Positions 37,063-45,640 of a DNA stretch of 64,000 nt are shown piece by piece. Position 1 is the first letter of the stretch. Each line of letters starts with the position of its first letter. The notes under the pieces were generated by a model. It was not told where the DNA came from, did not search any database, and was given only the letters and a program-made list of their open reading frames with translations. The DNA comes from CAYGZM01 sp964354365 (GTDB lineage Bacteria; Planctomycetota; Phycisphaerae; Sedimentisphaerales; Anaerobacaceae): the NCBI GenBank assembly GCA_964354365.1, contig CAYGZM010000001.1, forward strand, positions 55,962 through 119,961, given 5' to 3'. The position numbers were made by a program, and so were the translations under genes.

Positions 37063-37135
37063 TTCTGCAAAATTGCAGGTTAGGCCTACTTAGAAAAGAA
37101 AAAATCGTTTGTTGATTACCTGCAATTTTGCAGAA
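37063..37135. repeat. Perfect 18-bp inverted repeat, 37-bp spacer
   Basis: TTCTGCAAAATTGCAGGT at 37063-37080 and its exact reverse complement at 37118-37135. Each arm contains the palindrome CTGCAAAATTGCAG. It could be a small mobile-element remnant or a transcription-stopping hairpin after the HEAT gene. Confidence 0.6.
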
Positions 37136-37224
37136 CTCATCGGAAGATCTGGTTAAGGAGAGCACCGAGCAAGTCCCGGTGAGGCAGCGTCTCACTGAAA
37201 GAAACTGCTCTGTGGGGCTGGTTT

Positions 37225-37257
37225 GATAGATTTCTCGCGTTCGCTCGAAATGACGAG
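37225..37257 (+). repeat. AGATTTCTC/CGCTCG repeat, short copy
   Basis: GATAGATTTCTCGCG then TTCGCTCGAAATGACGAG. It is a member of the family listed at 19921. Confidence 0.55.
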
Positions 37258-37460
37258 CCGGCTTACGTCAGGAGTTTTCAGTTTGCCCTGACGGCGCGAC
37301 ATTCGAAGAGGCCGCCGGCGGTTTTCGGCTGCCATTGGAGTCTGACGCATGCGCATCCATTGAAGGCTGGGAGATCGGGCAACAAAATGATGGCGATTTC
37401 TTCATGCCTGTGGAGACTACCAAGGCAAGGATCGTTTTCTGATGCTGGTGCAATATCGCG

Positions 37461-38126
37461 TTAGTGGAACCTTCGGTTTCTGAGCAGGGCCAGCCCACCC
37501 AGACCCAGAAACATAAGCGTCGCCGGCTCCGGAATCAGGACCATTGAGGTCATACGAGCGTCTACTACAAAGCTCCGCCCAATGCCTCCCACCGCCAATT
37601 CCCTTCCCAGGTTCCAATCATCCAGAACTGGGGCCGTCGTAGGCAATGCATCAGTGGACAGAACATCGCCAGCATAGTTCCGGAGCGACAAACTAATGCT
37701 ACCAACCAAAACACCATTAGGAAGTGGAAGATTATTTCTGCTTTCAATGTCGTATCCCTCCTGCAAGCCTCCTATCACTGGCGGATCGTTGATAATGTAG
37801 ATGCTGAAATCAACATTGGCAGGGTCGGTCATAAATACAAAACCACCGATGGTCAATGTAATACCCGCCGGTGAGGTGTAGTGCTCATAAAGCCCGATAT
37901 TCTTTGATAAATCTGGGTATGAGTCGGGCGTAGCAGAGTCATAGACATAGACCCCTGTTATAAGGTCGCCGACATTGACTCTGCCTTCCAGAGCGCCAAG
38001 ATTCTCCCAGACGCTTGTCACCTCAGCGTTAATAGCGATGGGTATAAGCTTTGCCTCAATAGGAACAGGGCAGTAAAGCAAGATGCACATTATCACTGCC
38101 ATTGTTGAGAAGTATCGCGTCTTCAT
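37461..38126 (-). CDS. PEP-CTERM sorted exported protein
   Basis: 221 residues from the ATG at 38126, which has GGAGG upstream. Signal segment FSTMAVIMCILLYCPVPIEA, a beta-rich body, and a C-terminal PEP-CTERM tag: IPEPATLMFLGLGGLALL followed by RNRRFH. The body (YDSATPDSYPDLSKNIGLYE near residue 60; VGSISLSLRNYAG near 150) is typical of small planctomycete PEP-CTERM proteins of unknown function. It is exported, then sorted by an exosortase. A good promoter lies at 38156-38184. It has the same tail as the gene at 23709. Confidence 0.87.
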   Translation of the reverse strand: MKTRYFSTMAVIMCILLYCPVPIEAKLIPIAINAEVTSVWENLGALEGRVNVGDLITGVYVYDSATPDSYPDLSKNIGLYEHYTSPAGITLTIGGFVFMTDPANVDFSIYIINDPPVIGGLQEGYDIESRNNLPLPNGVLVGSISLSLRNYAGDVLSTDALPTTAPVLDDWNLGRELAVGGIGRSFVVDARMTSMVLIPEPATLMFLGLGGLALLRNRRFH

Positions 38127-38155
38127 TGTTTGGGCCTCCAAGACCACGTATATAG

Positions 38156-38184
38156 ATTATACCGGAATCGTGGGGGAAAGGCAA
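38156..38184 (-). promoter_or_regulatory. Promoter of the PEP-CTERM gene at 37461
   Basis: On the minus strand TTGCCT, 17 bp, TATAAT, with the predicted start about 20 bp before the ATG. The -10 is perfect. Confidence 0.55.
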
Positions 38185-38201
38185 GGAAACTGGGGGGATT
38201 C

Positions 38202-38275
38202 GGTGAAGCGTGAAGCTCTTCGACAAGCTCAGGAGAGGCCCTTCGACGAGCTCGGGACAAGCGTGAAGCGTATCT
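38202..38275 (+). repeat. CGACAAGCT/GTGAAGCG interspersed repeat
   Basis: GTGAAGCGTGAAGCTCTTCG then ACAAGCTCAGGAGAGGC, repeated in part. The same family as the one at the end of rpsT (14815-14890). Confidence 0.6.
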
Positions 38276-38345
38276 CGTGGGGAGGGCATCGGGTTATCAG
38301 TGGATCAGGATGTGGGGATCAGGGTGTCAGGACACCAGTGATGAA

Positions 38346-38369
38346 ACACGGGCTGGAAGCCCGTGCCAC
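38346..38369 (+). repeat. REP-like palindrome ACGGGCTGGAAGCCCGTG
   Basis: Single hairpin identical in its core to the one at 12799-12816. Confidence 0.6.
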
Positions 38370-38608
38370 GAGGGATGGGCAAGCCCCACGGGCCCCCCCC
38401 ACGAAGAGGGCTTGGGGCCTGACGGGGATGCTGATGCCACGGTTGGGATGACCGCCGACACAGGTCACCTTCGGTTTCACTCAGGACGAGGGGGTGGCCA
38501 AACGAGATGGAGGGCACTTGGCGGGGAGGGCGCGGAGTTATGAGGGTCTGGGGGTGTCGGCGTGCCGCCGACCGCTAAACGGGAGCGTGTTGGCGGGCAG
38601 GGCGGTGG

Positions 38609-39319
38609 CTATGAGACACGGGGGATGTCGGAGGCTTTTTTCATACCGGGCGGCATTTCGAGTCCGCTTCGGCCCGGGCCTTCTTTGAAATCCACTATTA
38701 TCTTTACCGCAGTGTCGGGGTCGTCCACGACGGTGAAGACTTTCAGGTCGTCGGGTGCGATGTGTTTGTACTCGGCGAGCATCTTTGTCTTTATCCAGGT
38801 CGTCAGGCCGTCCCAGTACTCGCTGCCCATCAGGATAACGGGGAAGGATGCCTGCTTCAGGGTTTGGATCAGGACGAGCGATTCGAAGAATTCGTCCATA
38901 GTGCCGTAGCCGCCGGGGAAGACTATGAAGCCGTGTGCGTATTTGAGGAACATCACCTTGCGGACGAAGAAGTACCTAAAGTGCAGGGAGATGTTCTGAA
39001 AGTCATTGGGGATTTGCTCGAGGGGCAGCTCGATATTGAGTCCGATGCTCTGACCGCCCGCTTCTGCGGCGCCTTTGTTGGCGGCCTCCATAATTCCGCC
39101 TCCGCCGCCGGTTATTATTGCGAATCCTGCCTTTGCAAGCTCTGCGGCGGTCTGGAGGGCGAGCTTGTAGTATCGGTGGTTGGGCTTTGCTCGAGCGGAG
39201 CCGAAGATAGATACGGCGGGCCCGACCGAGGCGAGCTCTTCAAAGCCTTCGGTGAATTCCGCCATTACTCTGAATATTCGCCAGAGGTCCTTAACGGGGC
39301 TTTCAGCTATCTCCATCAT
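38609..39319 (-). CDS. LOG-family (TIGR00730-like) protein
   Basis: 236 residues from the ATG at 39319 (AAGGAG ten bases upstream). A longer frame to 39382 lacks a ribosome site and overlaps nth. It has the family signatures SIFGSARAKPNHRYY near residue 38, IITGGGGGIMEAANKGA near 70 and PGGYGTMDEFFE near 138 (the PGGxGTxxE motif). Some members are cytokinin-activating nucleotide phosphoribohydrolases, which cleave nucleoside monophosphates; many bacterial members have undefined roles. The C-terminal part is acidic. It starts 19 bp after nth stops on the same strand, so the two are likely co-transcribed. Confidence 0.87.
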   Translation of the reverse strand: MMEIAESPVKDLWRIFRVMAEFTEGFEELASVGPAVSIFGSARAKPNHRYYKLALQTAAELAKAGFAIITGGGGGIMEAANKGAAEAGGQSIGLNIELPLEQIPNDFQNISLHFRYFFVRKVMFLKYAHGFIVFPGGYGTMDEFFESLVLIQTLKQASFPVILMGSEYWDGLTTWIKTKMLAEYKHIAPDDLKVFTVVDDPDTAVKIIVDFKEGPGRSGLEMPPGMKKASDIPRVS

Positions 39320-39338
39320 AATGGATAATCTCCTTGAT

Positions 39339-40058
39339 TCACCAGAGGTCCGGTTTGTTGGCCGCGGGGCAGTGCTCTGCAATCGGGCAATCCGGGCAGC
39401 CGGGCTTTCGGGCTTTGCATATATTTCGGCCGTGAGTAATCAGCACGTGGCTGAACTGCGTCCAGTCCTTCTTAGGCACTATTTCGGCCAAATCGAATTC
39501 CAACTTTACCGGGTTGGTATTTTCGGACAGTGCGAGCCGGCGTGAGAGGCGGATAACGTGGGTATCACAGGTTATCCCGGGTATTCCGAAGGCGTCTCCG
39601 AGGACGCAGTTAGCAGTCTTTCGGCCCACGCCGGGGAGGGTGACGAGCTGCTCCATTGTGTTGGGAACGCGGCCGTGAAACTGCTCGACTATTTTTGCAC
39701 AGGCACCTTTGATGTTAACAGCTTTGTTGTGGAAGAAGCCGGTGCTGCGTATGTCCGATTGGATTTCCTTTATGTCGGCGTCGGCCCAGTCTTCGACGGA
39801 TTTGTATTTTTTGAAGAGGTCTTTGGTGACCATATTTACACGGGCATCGGTGCATTGGGCCGAGAGGATTGTGGCGATAAGCAGTTCCAGAGGATCAACA
39901 AACTCAAGAGCGATTTTGGCGTTTGGATATGTCCTTTTCAGTATCGGCCAAATCTTCTTGAACCGCCCTTCTGCACCTTGCTTGTCAACTTTCAGGTTCT
40001 TGTTCTTTTTCGAGCCCAGGCGATTTACCGTCGTTTTTGCCATACGATTTAATTTCAT
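39339..40058 (-). CDS. nth: Endonuclease III (DNA glycosylase/AP lyase)
   Basis: 239 residues, about 20 longer at the N-terminus than the E. coli protein. The helix-hairpin-helix LVTLPGVGRKTANCVLGDAF holds the catalytic Lys, and DTHVIRLSRRL supplies the catalytic Asp. The iron-sulphur motif CKARKPGCPDCPIAEHC follows the C-x6-C-x2-C-x5-C pattern. It excises oxidised pyrimidines and nicks the DNA at the abasic site in base excision repair. A second in-frame start six codons later (MAKTT) cannot be excluded; no clear ribosome site marks either. It is followed by the LOG gene. Confidence 0.95.
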   Translation of the reverse strand: MKLNRMAKTTVNRLGSKKNKNLKVDKQGAEGRFKKIWPILKRTYPNAKIALEFVDPLELLIATILSAQCTDARVNMVTKDLFKKYKSVEDWADADIKEIQSDIRSTGFFHNKAVNIKGACAKIVEQFHGRVPNTMEQLVTLPGVGRKTANCVLGDAFGIPGITCDTHVIRLSRRLALSENTNPVKLEFDLAEIVPKKDWTQFSHVLITHGRNICKARKPGCPDCPIAEHCPAANKPDLW

Positions 40059-40227
40059 GCAGTTTTTAGTGTTGTGCTGCTCAAGACCAGAGTGTAATAT
40101 CCAGGGTTACGGTATTTGTGACCTGACGTCCGAGTACTCCAAGAGTTTTATATCTCATATTATAGATTTTGCCGTTATGATAATCTTTTTGGCGGCTCTT
40201 TTCAACTATGCATAAGGAGTTTTCCCC

Positions 40228-41142
40228 GTGCTGAAGAGATTAAAAATCAGCGATGGCAGACTTGGCGAGTGTGCCGACGGCGAGGCCCTTGTCTTTGTCT
40301 ATATTGCACCGGATGAATCTGAAAACAAATACCTGGTCGAGGAATTAAAAATCGACGAGCACACCCTTCATTCATCTCTCGACCCGGATGAGCTAAGCCG
40401 GCTTGAATTCGAGCCTGAGCATGTGGCAATGATTCTTAAGCAGCCAAAACACTACGCCCCCCAGGACGAGTTCCTGTTTAGAGTCCTTTCTACGGGAACA
40501 TTCATCTTCAAAGACAAACTTGTAATCGTTGTGGGCGAGGACGCTCCCCTCTTCGAGGGGAAACCCTTCATTAAATTACAGTCCGTACATGACATATTCC
40601 TGCGACTGATCTATCGTGCGATCGCCCATTTTCTCGAACACCTCAGAGCAATTCACCAGATATCAAACGAGCTTGAACACCAGATAAATGTTTCTATGGG
40701 GAACAAATATCTGCTTAATCTCTTCACTCTGGAAAAAAGTCTGGTCTATTACCTCAAGGCTATTCATTCAAACGGCGTCCTGATAGAAAAACTCAAGAAC
40801 AACTCCGCCAAAATAGGCTTCTCTCAGGAAAATGTCGAATTCCTTGATGATATGTACATCGAAAATAACCAGTGCATCCAACAGACTGAAATCTTGTCTC
40901 AGGTGCTGGCCAGCCTTATGGATGCTCGTGCTTCTTTGATCAGCAACAACCTGAACATCCGGATTAAAGCGCTCACTCTGATAACCATCGCTATAATGCT
41001 GCCGACCTTCGTTGTCAGTCTCTTTTCCATGAACGTCGGAATTCCCCTCAGTGAGCGTTACTATGCCTTCTGGATAATCTCGGCCCTTGCCTTTGCTTCA
41101 TCCTGTGCGGTGGTTTTGCTCTGGTGGCGAAGGAAATGGTGA
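40228..41142 (+). CDS. CorA-like metal transporter, variant GMN motif
   Basis: 304 residues from a GTG preceded by AAGGAG. An N-terminal beta/alpha cytoplasmic domain, a long helix (about 120-250, IRAIAHFLEHLRAIHQISNEL-like) and two C-terminal membrane helices with VVSLFSMNVGIPLSERYYAFW. CorA proteins carry the signature YGMN in the loop between the helices; here it reads FSMN, with Ser for Gly. The fold and order are CorA-like; transport of magnesium or another divalent ion is inference. The 3' end overlaps the end of the convergent dsbD-like gene by 45 bp. Confidence 0.82.
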   Translation: MLKRLKISDGRLGECADGEALVFVYIAPDESENKYLVEELKIDEHTLHSSLDPDELSRLEFEPEHVAMILKQPKHYAPQDEFLFRVLSTGTFIFKDKLVIVVGEDAPLFEGKPFIKLQSVHDIFLRLIYRAIAHFLEHLRAIHQISNELEHQINVSMGNKYLLNLFTLEKSLVYYLKAIHSNGVLIEKLKNNSAKIGFSQENVEFLDDMYIENNQCIQQTEILSQVLASLMDARASLISNNLNIRIKALTLITIAIMLPTFVVSLFSMNVGIPLSERYYAFWIISALAFASSCAVVLLWWRRKW

Positions 41143-42930
41143 GGTTAAATCCTGCAGCGCCTTTTTGAGGTCTCTGCCGATTATCAGGCCGTGGAACCGC
41201 TTTGGCTCGGTTTGGCCGGGGACGAAGAGTATGGTGACGGGGACGCCCGGCTCCTTGTAGTGGTCTTTGAGGTCGATTGTTGCGGGGCTGTCGTCCAGGG
41301 TGGTATTGGCTTTTATTGGCAGGACGGCTTTCTGTTTGATCATTTCGGCGATATCCTTCCGGTGGTAAACGGTTTTCTCAACAGCTTTGCAGGTGATGCA
41401 CCAATCGGCCATAAACTCTATGAGGACGGGTTTTTGGTCCCTGACGGCCTGGTTGATGAGGGTACTGTCGTACTGCCGCCAGTCGATGTAGGATTTTGGC
41501 TCCGGCAGGAGCCATGCGGCGGCGGCGACGGCGATTATCAGGGCGACGGTTCTTATGGTTCGCCTGCGGGGCCTGGGAGTTGTGAGGTTGACCCATCCGC
41601 CCCACATCCATACGCAGAATGCGAGTATTGCGGCGAAGTACATCACGCCGGGCTGTCTGTTTGCGGGCAGGGCGGTCAGAAGCCAGAGGGCCACGATCAG
41701 CAGGACAAAGCCCATAGATTGTTTGAAAAGCTCCATCCAGCGTCCCGGCCTGGGCAGATGCTTCAACAGGGCGGGCATAGAGGTAAGTATTGCATAGGGC
41801 GCGGCCATTCCGACACCGATCATCATAATGGCGAGGGTGGAAATGGGCAGCTTCTGGGTTTGCGCCCACGCGAAGGCGGTTGTCAGTATTGCGAAGCTGC
41901 AGGGCGTGCTCAATACGGCTGCGAGCAGGCCCATTGCTATAGAGCCGGCGTGCCCCTTGCGTGGGGCGGCCTTGCCCGACATTGACAGGGGGACGGTTAT
42001 TGTGAAGACCCCGAACATGAACAACGCGAGGACGACGAGCAGGAGTAACATTGCGATAAGGAATATGGGGTTCCTGAAATGGTCGCCCCACTGGAAGACG
42101 GCGCCGTAGCCGAGGCGAAGGACAATGTTCAGGACGGCGATGCCCGCGAAGAACAGGAGTATGCCGAGGCAGAAGGAAAGGCCCAGGGCGACGCATCGGG
42201 CCTTGCTTTCTTTTGCCTGCTCGAAGATGCTGAGGACCTTGAGCGGTATTACGGGGAGGACGCAGGGCATAATGTTCAAGATAAGGCCGGCGAGGAAGGC
42301 CAGTGACAGTGCGAACCATATCGAGTAGTCTTGCGCTGCGGCTATCGGGCGCTCGTCGGCGCGGGATTCGAGAGTGATCTGTTTCCAGGACTCGTTTTGA
42401 CTCCAATTGATTGTAGTGTTGAGCTTTTTCTCAAACGGCGAGAGGCAGGCGATGGAAGTGCAGGCTATTCCCGAGACGGTGACTTCGATGCCGCCGGCGC
42501 TGGTTTTGGAGCTCTCCGGGAGGGCTATTGGCAGAAAAACGACGAAATTTTCGCTGAATACCTCAATCTTTTCGCCGAGCGAGTCTGTAAAAAGGCGCCA
42601 TTTCGGGAAGACGGCTGGGCCTATAGTGAAAAGGTCCGATTTGGCTTTTACCTTTAGCTCGAAGCCGGGAGCCGGTGCGGTTTCGGGCTTTGCGTAATAG
42701 TGGAGGTCAGCGGTTCCTTCGAAGACCAGGGCGATTCCGGGGGTGGAGTCCATTCGTGCGGGTTCGAGGCGGACGGATGAGGACTCCTTGAGGTATCGCG
42801 CCAGCTCAAGCGTGGCGGCCGGGGCGTCGGGGTCCGTTGAGGGCTGCTGGCTCACATCCCGGGCCCAGGAGCAGCAACTTAGCGTGAGGATCAGGATTAT
42901 CCAGCGTACTGCGGTAACTCTATCGGCCAT
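41098..42930 (-). CDS. DsbD-like thiol:disulphide interchange protein with thioredoxin domain
   Basis: 610 residues. Signal VRWIILILTLSCCSWARD, then an N-terminal DsbD-type domain with paired Cys (GIACTSIACLSPFEKKL, near 155). Eight membrane segments follow, carrying PCVLPVIPLKVLSIFEQAKE and the second reactive Cys in LSTPCSFAILTTAF. The C-terminal thioredoxin domain has ADWCITCKAVEKTVY (CxxC near residue 515). DsbD-type proteins pass electrons from cytoplasmic thioredoxin to periplasmic proteins. The protein overlaps the corA 3' end by 45 bp and follows ftsH by 38 bp on the same strand. It is the last gene of the TPR-lptE-ftsH-dsbD operon. Confidence 0.92.
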   Translation of the reverse strand: MADRVTAVRWIILILTLSCCSWARDVSQQPSTDPDAPAATLELARYLKESSSVRLEPARMDSTPGIALVFEGTADLHYYAKPETAPAPGFELKVKAKSDLFTIGPAVFPKWRLFTDSLGEKIEVFSENFVVFLPIALPESSKTSAGGIEVTVSGIACTSIACLSPFEKKLNTTINWSQNESWKQITLESRADERPIAAAQDYSIWFALSLAFLAGLILNIMPCVLPVIPLKVLSIFEQAKESKARCVALGLSFCLGILLFFAGIAVLNIVLRLGYGAVFQWGDHFRNPIFLIAMLLLLVVLALFMFGVFTITVPLSMSGKAAPRKGHAGSIAMGLLAAVLSTPCSFAILTTAFAWAQTQKLPISTLAIMMIGVGMAAPYAILTSMPALLKHLPRPGRWMELFKQSMGFVLLIVALWLLTALPANRQPGVMYFAAILAFCVWMWGGWVNLTTPRPRRRTIRTVALIIAVAAAAWLLPEPKSYIDWRQYDSTLINQAVRDQKPVLIEFMADWCITCKAVEKTVYHRKDIAEMIKQKAVLPIKANTTLDDSPATIDLKDHYKEPGVPVTILFVPGQTEPKRFHGLIIGRDLKKALQDLTSPFPSPPEQNHRTG

Positions 42931-42968
42931 ATATGGCGCCTCGCCTGGTAATTGACAGGCGGATAAGG

Positions 42969-44993
42969 TTAGTCAGCGGGTTTTTTCGATTGGGGCTTTT
43001 TTTCAGAGTGCTCCTTTTGCCCGGGCTGAGACTCCTTGGCCTGCTCGGCTGCGATGAGGTCTGCAACGGTGGGTTTATCGAGCTGTCCGCCCTTGAGGAG
43101 CAAATTGACGTCCTCTGCGTCGAGAGTTTCGTATTTCAAGAGGGCGTTTGCGATTTTTTCGAGGTTGTCTTTGTTTGCCAGGATGAGCTGTTTTGCTTCT
43201 TTGTATGCCTCGTCGGTGATTCTTTTTATTTCGCGGTCTATCAATTCGGCTGTTTTATCCGAATAGTCTCTTTCACCGGGCATTACGTAGATGAAATCGT
43301 TGAGGCTGGAGTCCGCGCCATAACTGATTAAACCAAGCTCGCTGCTCATTCCCCAGGTAAGGACCATCTGCTTGGCAATCTTTGTGGCCTGGTTGATGTC
43401 GGACTGGGCGCCGCTGGTGATGTCATCGAAGAACATCTCCTCAGCGATACGTCCGCCGAAGCAGACCTGGAGTACGGCCATGCAGTATTTTTTTGTGAAT
43501 ATGGTTCTGTCCTTTTCGGGCAAGGCGAAGGTTGCACCACCCATTGGTCCTCGCGGGATGATGCTGACTTTGTGCAAGGGGTCGGCCTCTTTGAGGAGCG
43601 ACTGGACGAGGGTGTGTCCGGCTTCGTGATACGCGGTTATTTCCTTTTCTTTTTTGTCGATGACGCGGCTTCTTTTTGCTCTTCCCCAGCGGACCTTGTC
43701 TCTGGCTTCTTCGAGGTCGGCCATTTCGATACAGTCTTTGTTCGCCATAGTTGCGGCCAAAGCGGCTTCGTTGATGATTGCTGCGAGGTCCGCTCCGCTG
43801 AACATCGGCGTTCCGCGTGCGAGTCTTTCGAGATTTGCGTCAGGCCCGATCTTTACTTTTCTGGCGTGGACGTTGAGGATATCAACACGGCCTTTCAGGT
43901 CGGGCAGGGGGATAAAGACCTGCCTGTCGAATCTTCCGGGGCGCGTCAGGGCATGGTCGAGGATGTCAGCGCGGTTTGTGGCGGCAATGACTATTACCTG
44001 GTCGTTGGTGTCAAATCCGTCCATTTCAACGAGAATGGCGTTCAGTGTCTGCTCTCTCTCATCGTGGCCGCCGCCGACGAATCCTGGTCCTCGTTTTCGG
44101 CCAATTGCGTCAACCTCATCGAGGAAGATGATGCAGGGGGAGTTGTCTTTTGCCTGCTTGAACAGGTCGCGGACTCTTGAAGCCCCGACTCCGACGAACA
44201 TCTCGACAAAATCGCTTCCCGAAATGCTGAAGAAGGGCACATCGGCTTCACCCGCTATAGCCTTTGCGAGGAGGGTCTTTCCGCAGCCCGGCGGTCCAAC
44301 GAGCAGGACGCCTCGTGGGATACGTCCGCCGAGGCGCTGGAATTTTTTGGGATTTTTCAAGAACTCGATTATTTCGGCGAGCTCTTCCTTTGCCTCATCG
44401 ATTCCGGCGACGTCCTTGAAAGTTACGTTTGCGTGGTCCTTTCCGTGGATTCGATGCCTGCTTCGACCGAACGACATGAGCATTCCGCCTGCGCCGCCGC
44501 GGAGGTTTCGTGCGAACAGGAAGTAGAATACCGCGACCAGGACGATCAGGGGGAGGAGCCACTGCATAAGCATATAGAGCCAGAGGCGGGGCGGGGCGTT
44601 ATTTATTTCGACGCCGTCTGTTATCATCTGCTTGCGGAGCTCGGTGAGCCATTCTTTGTCCACTTCCGGCTTGTACTCCACCACGAACGAGGTTTTTGAG
44701 GTGTCCTTATGCTCGTCGAGATATGCCTGGTTAAATTTGCCTGATATTTCCGTGTCTTTTAACGTAACGCTTTCGATTTGCTTCTTCTCGACAAGGTGGA
44801 TGAACTGGTCCCACCTGATTCGGTCAACGCCGCGAGTTTCTCGCAGAATCATCATTCCGGTAATTACAATAAGCAGGATTATGAGCCAGCTGAACGGGCC
44901 TCGCCTGTATGTCGGCAGAGGCGGCTTTTTGCCGGGCTTGTTCTGCGGGCTGCGGCGTCTTGTGCTCGGCTTTCTGTTTTGACTATTGGCCAT
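42969..44993 (-). CDS. ftsH: FtsH, membrane-bound ATP-dependent zinc metalloprotease
   Basis: 674 residues. TM1 about 35-50 and TM2 about 138-160, with a periplasmic part between. AAA domain: Walker A GPPGCGKT (233-240), Walker B IIFLDE (288-293), and SRH with [20 protein letters not shown]. The zinc site is HEAGH (456-460). It degrades misfolded membrane proteins and regulators. The C-terminus is Lys/Glu/Gln-rich ([15 protein letters not shown]). It follows lptE by 57 bp and precedes the dsbD-like gene by 38 bp on the same strand. The linker around the [11 protein letters not shown]-terminus is longer than in E. coli. Confidence 0.96.
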   Translation of the reverse strand: MANSQNRKPSTRRRSPQNKPGKKPPLPTYRRGPFSWLIILLIVITGMMILRETRGVDRIRWDQFIHLVEKKQIESVTLKDTEISGKFNQAYLDEHKDTSKTSFVVEYKPEVDKEWLTELRKQMITDGVEINNAPPRLWLYMLMQWLLPLIVLVAVFYFLFARNLRGGAGGMLMSFGRSRHRIHGKDHANVTFKDVAGIDEAKEELAEIIEFLKNPKKFQRLGGRIPRGVLLVGPPGCGKTLLAKAIAGEADVPFFSISGSDFVEMFVGVGASRVRDLFKQAKDNSPCIIFLDEVDAIGRKRGPGFVGGGHDEREQTLNAILVEMDGFDTNDQVIVIAATNRADILDHALTRPGRFDRQVFIPLPDLKGRVDILNVHARKVKIGPDANLERLARGTPMFSGADLAAIINEAALAATMANKDCIEMADLEEARDKVRWGRAKRSRVIDKKEKEITAYHEAGHTLVQSLLKEADPLHKVSIIPRGPMGGATFALPEKDRTIFTKKYCMAVLQVCFGGRIAEEMFFDDITSGAQSDINQATKIAKQMVLTWGMSSELGLISYGADSSLNDFIYVMPGERDYSDKTAELIDREIKRITDEAYKEAKQLILANKDNLEKIANALLKYETLDAEDVNLLLKGGQLDKPTVADLIAAEQAKESQPGQKEHSEKKPQSKKPAD

Positions 44994-45050
44994 ATTTTAT
45001 CTCGTGGCTCGCGGAAGGCGGGATAGACGCCGAATCCCGAGTTGTGGAAT

Positions 45051-45629
45051 TTACCATTTTGTTTCCATCAGTTCTACGATTTTCTGTGCGAGTTTGTTTG
45101 CCGCAAGGGTCGAGGCGTACTTAAAGTCCTGGTTTTGCTGGCTGGTGTAGCTTGCAGTTGCCGCTACCGGCTGGTTGTTTATCAGGAGCTCTCCGGTCTT
45201 GAGGTTTTTCCAGTTGACGACGGCCTGGATCAAGACCTCTCTTTCGAGGACGCCTCCAAGCTCGTACTCGATGCTGAGTCCGGCTTCGCCGATATTGGTT
45301 ATCTGTCCGGTCATAACCGTGTCGGCGCGGTCTTTGTTTGTGATTATCTTGTATGGCGTGTCGGCTTCGATTCTCTTGGCGAGTGCGTCGGTGAGCTCGT
45401 ATTCGGTTCCTCGTCGAAAGGTTGTATTGTCGAACATCTCGAGCCGGACGCTGGCGACGTCCTGCGGAAAGAGGGACTTGTCGGAATAGCCGAACATTCC
45501 AGAGCATCCACCGAGAATGAGGGCCGACAACGCACACAGGAGCAGCAAGCCCCCAGAGCCCCTTGTGGGGGCACCGGGGCTGGAGCCGCGTTGATACTTG
45601 TGCTTGGTATTAGGGCTTTTCTTTTTCAT
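45051..45629 (-). CDS. lptE: LptE-family LPS-assembly lipoprotein
   Basis: 192 residues. The hydrophobic signal LLLLCALSALILGGCSG has a lipobox Cys at about residue 43, after an unusually long 26-residue polar head (SSPGAPTRGSGG). The LptE fold follows: SLFPQDVASVRLEMFDN near 55, YELTDALAKRIEADTPYKI near 80, and TGQITNIGEAGLSIEYEL. LptE plugs LptD and guides lipopolysaccharide to the outer surface. It is 11 bp behind a TPR gene and 57 bp ahead of ftsH on the same strand. The polar head is encoded by a C-rich repeat-like sequence, so a shorter start may be the true one. Confidence 0.82.
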   Translation of the reverse strand: MKKKSPNTKHKYQRGSSPGAPTRGSGGLLLLCALSALILGGCSGMFGYSDKSLFPQDVASVRLEMFDNTTFRRGTEYELTDALAKRIEADTPYKIITNKDRADTVMTGQITNIGEAGLSIEYELGGVLEREVLIQAVVNWKNLKTGELLINNQPVAATASYTSQQNQDFKYASTLAANKLAQKIVELMETKW

Positions 45630-45640
45630 TTGATAATCTC

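Larger units (their letters stand above)
37011..37460. other. Intergenic stretch after the HEAT gene
   Basis: 450 bp without a gene. It holds the perfect inverted repeat at 37063-37135 and one AGATTTCTC/CGCTCG unit at 37225-37257. The rest is unremarkable. Confidence 0.55.
38127..38608. other. Repeat-rich intergenic stretch
   Basis: 480 bp. It holds the PEP-CTERM promoter (38156-38184), the CGACAAGCT/GTGAAGCG repeat (38202-38275) and the ACGGGCTGGAAGCCCGTG palindrome (38346-38369). No gene is seen. Confidence 0.55.
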
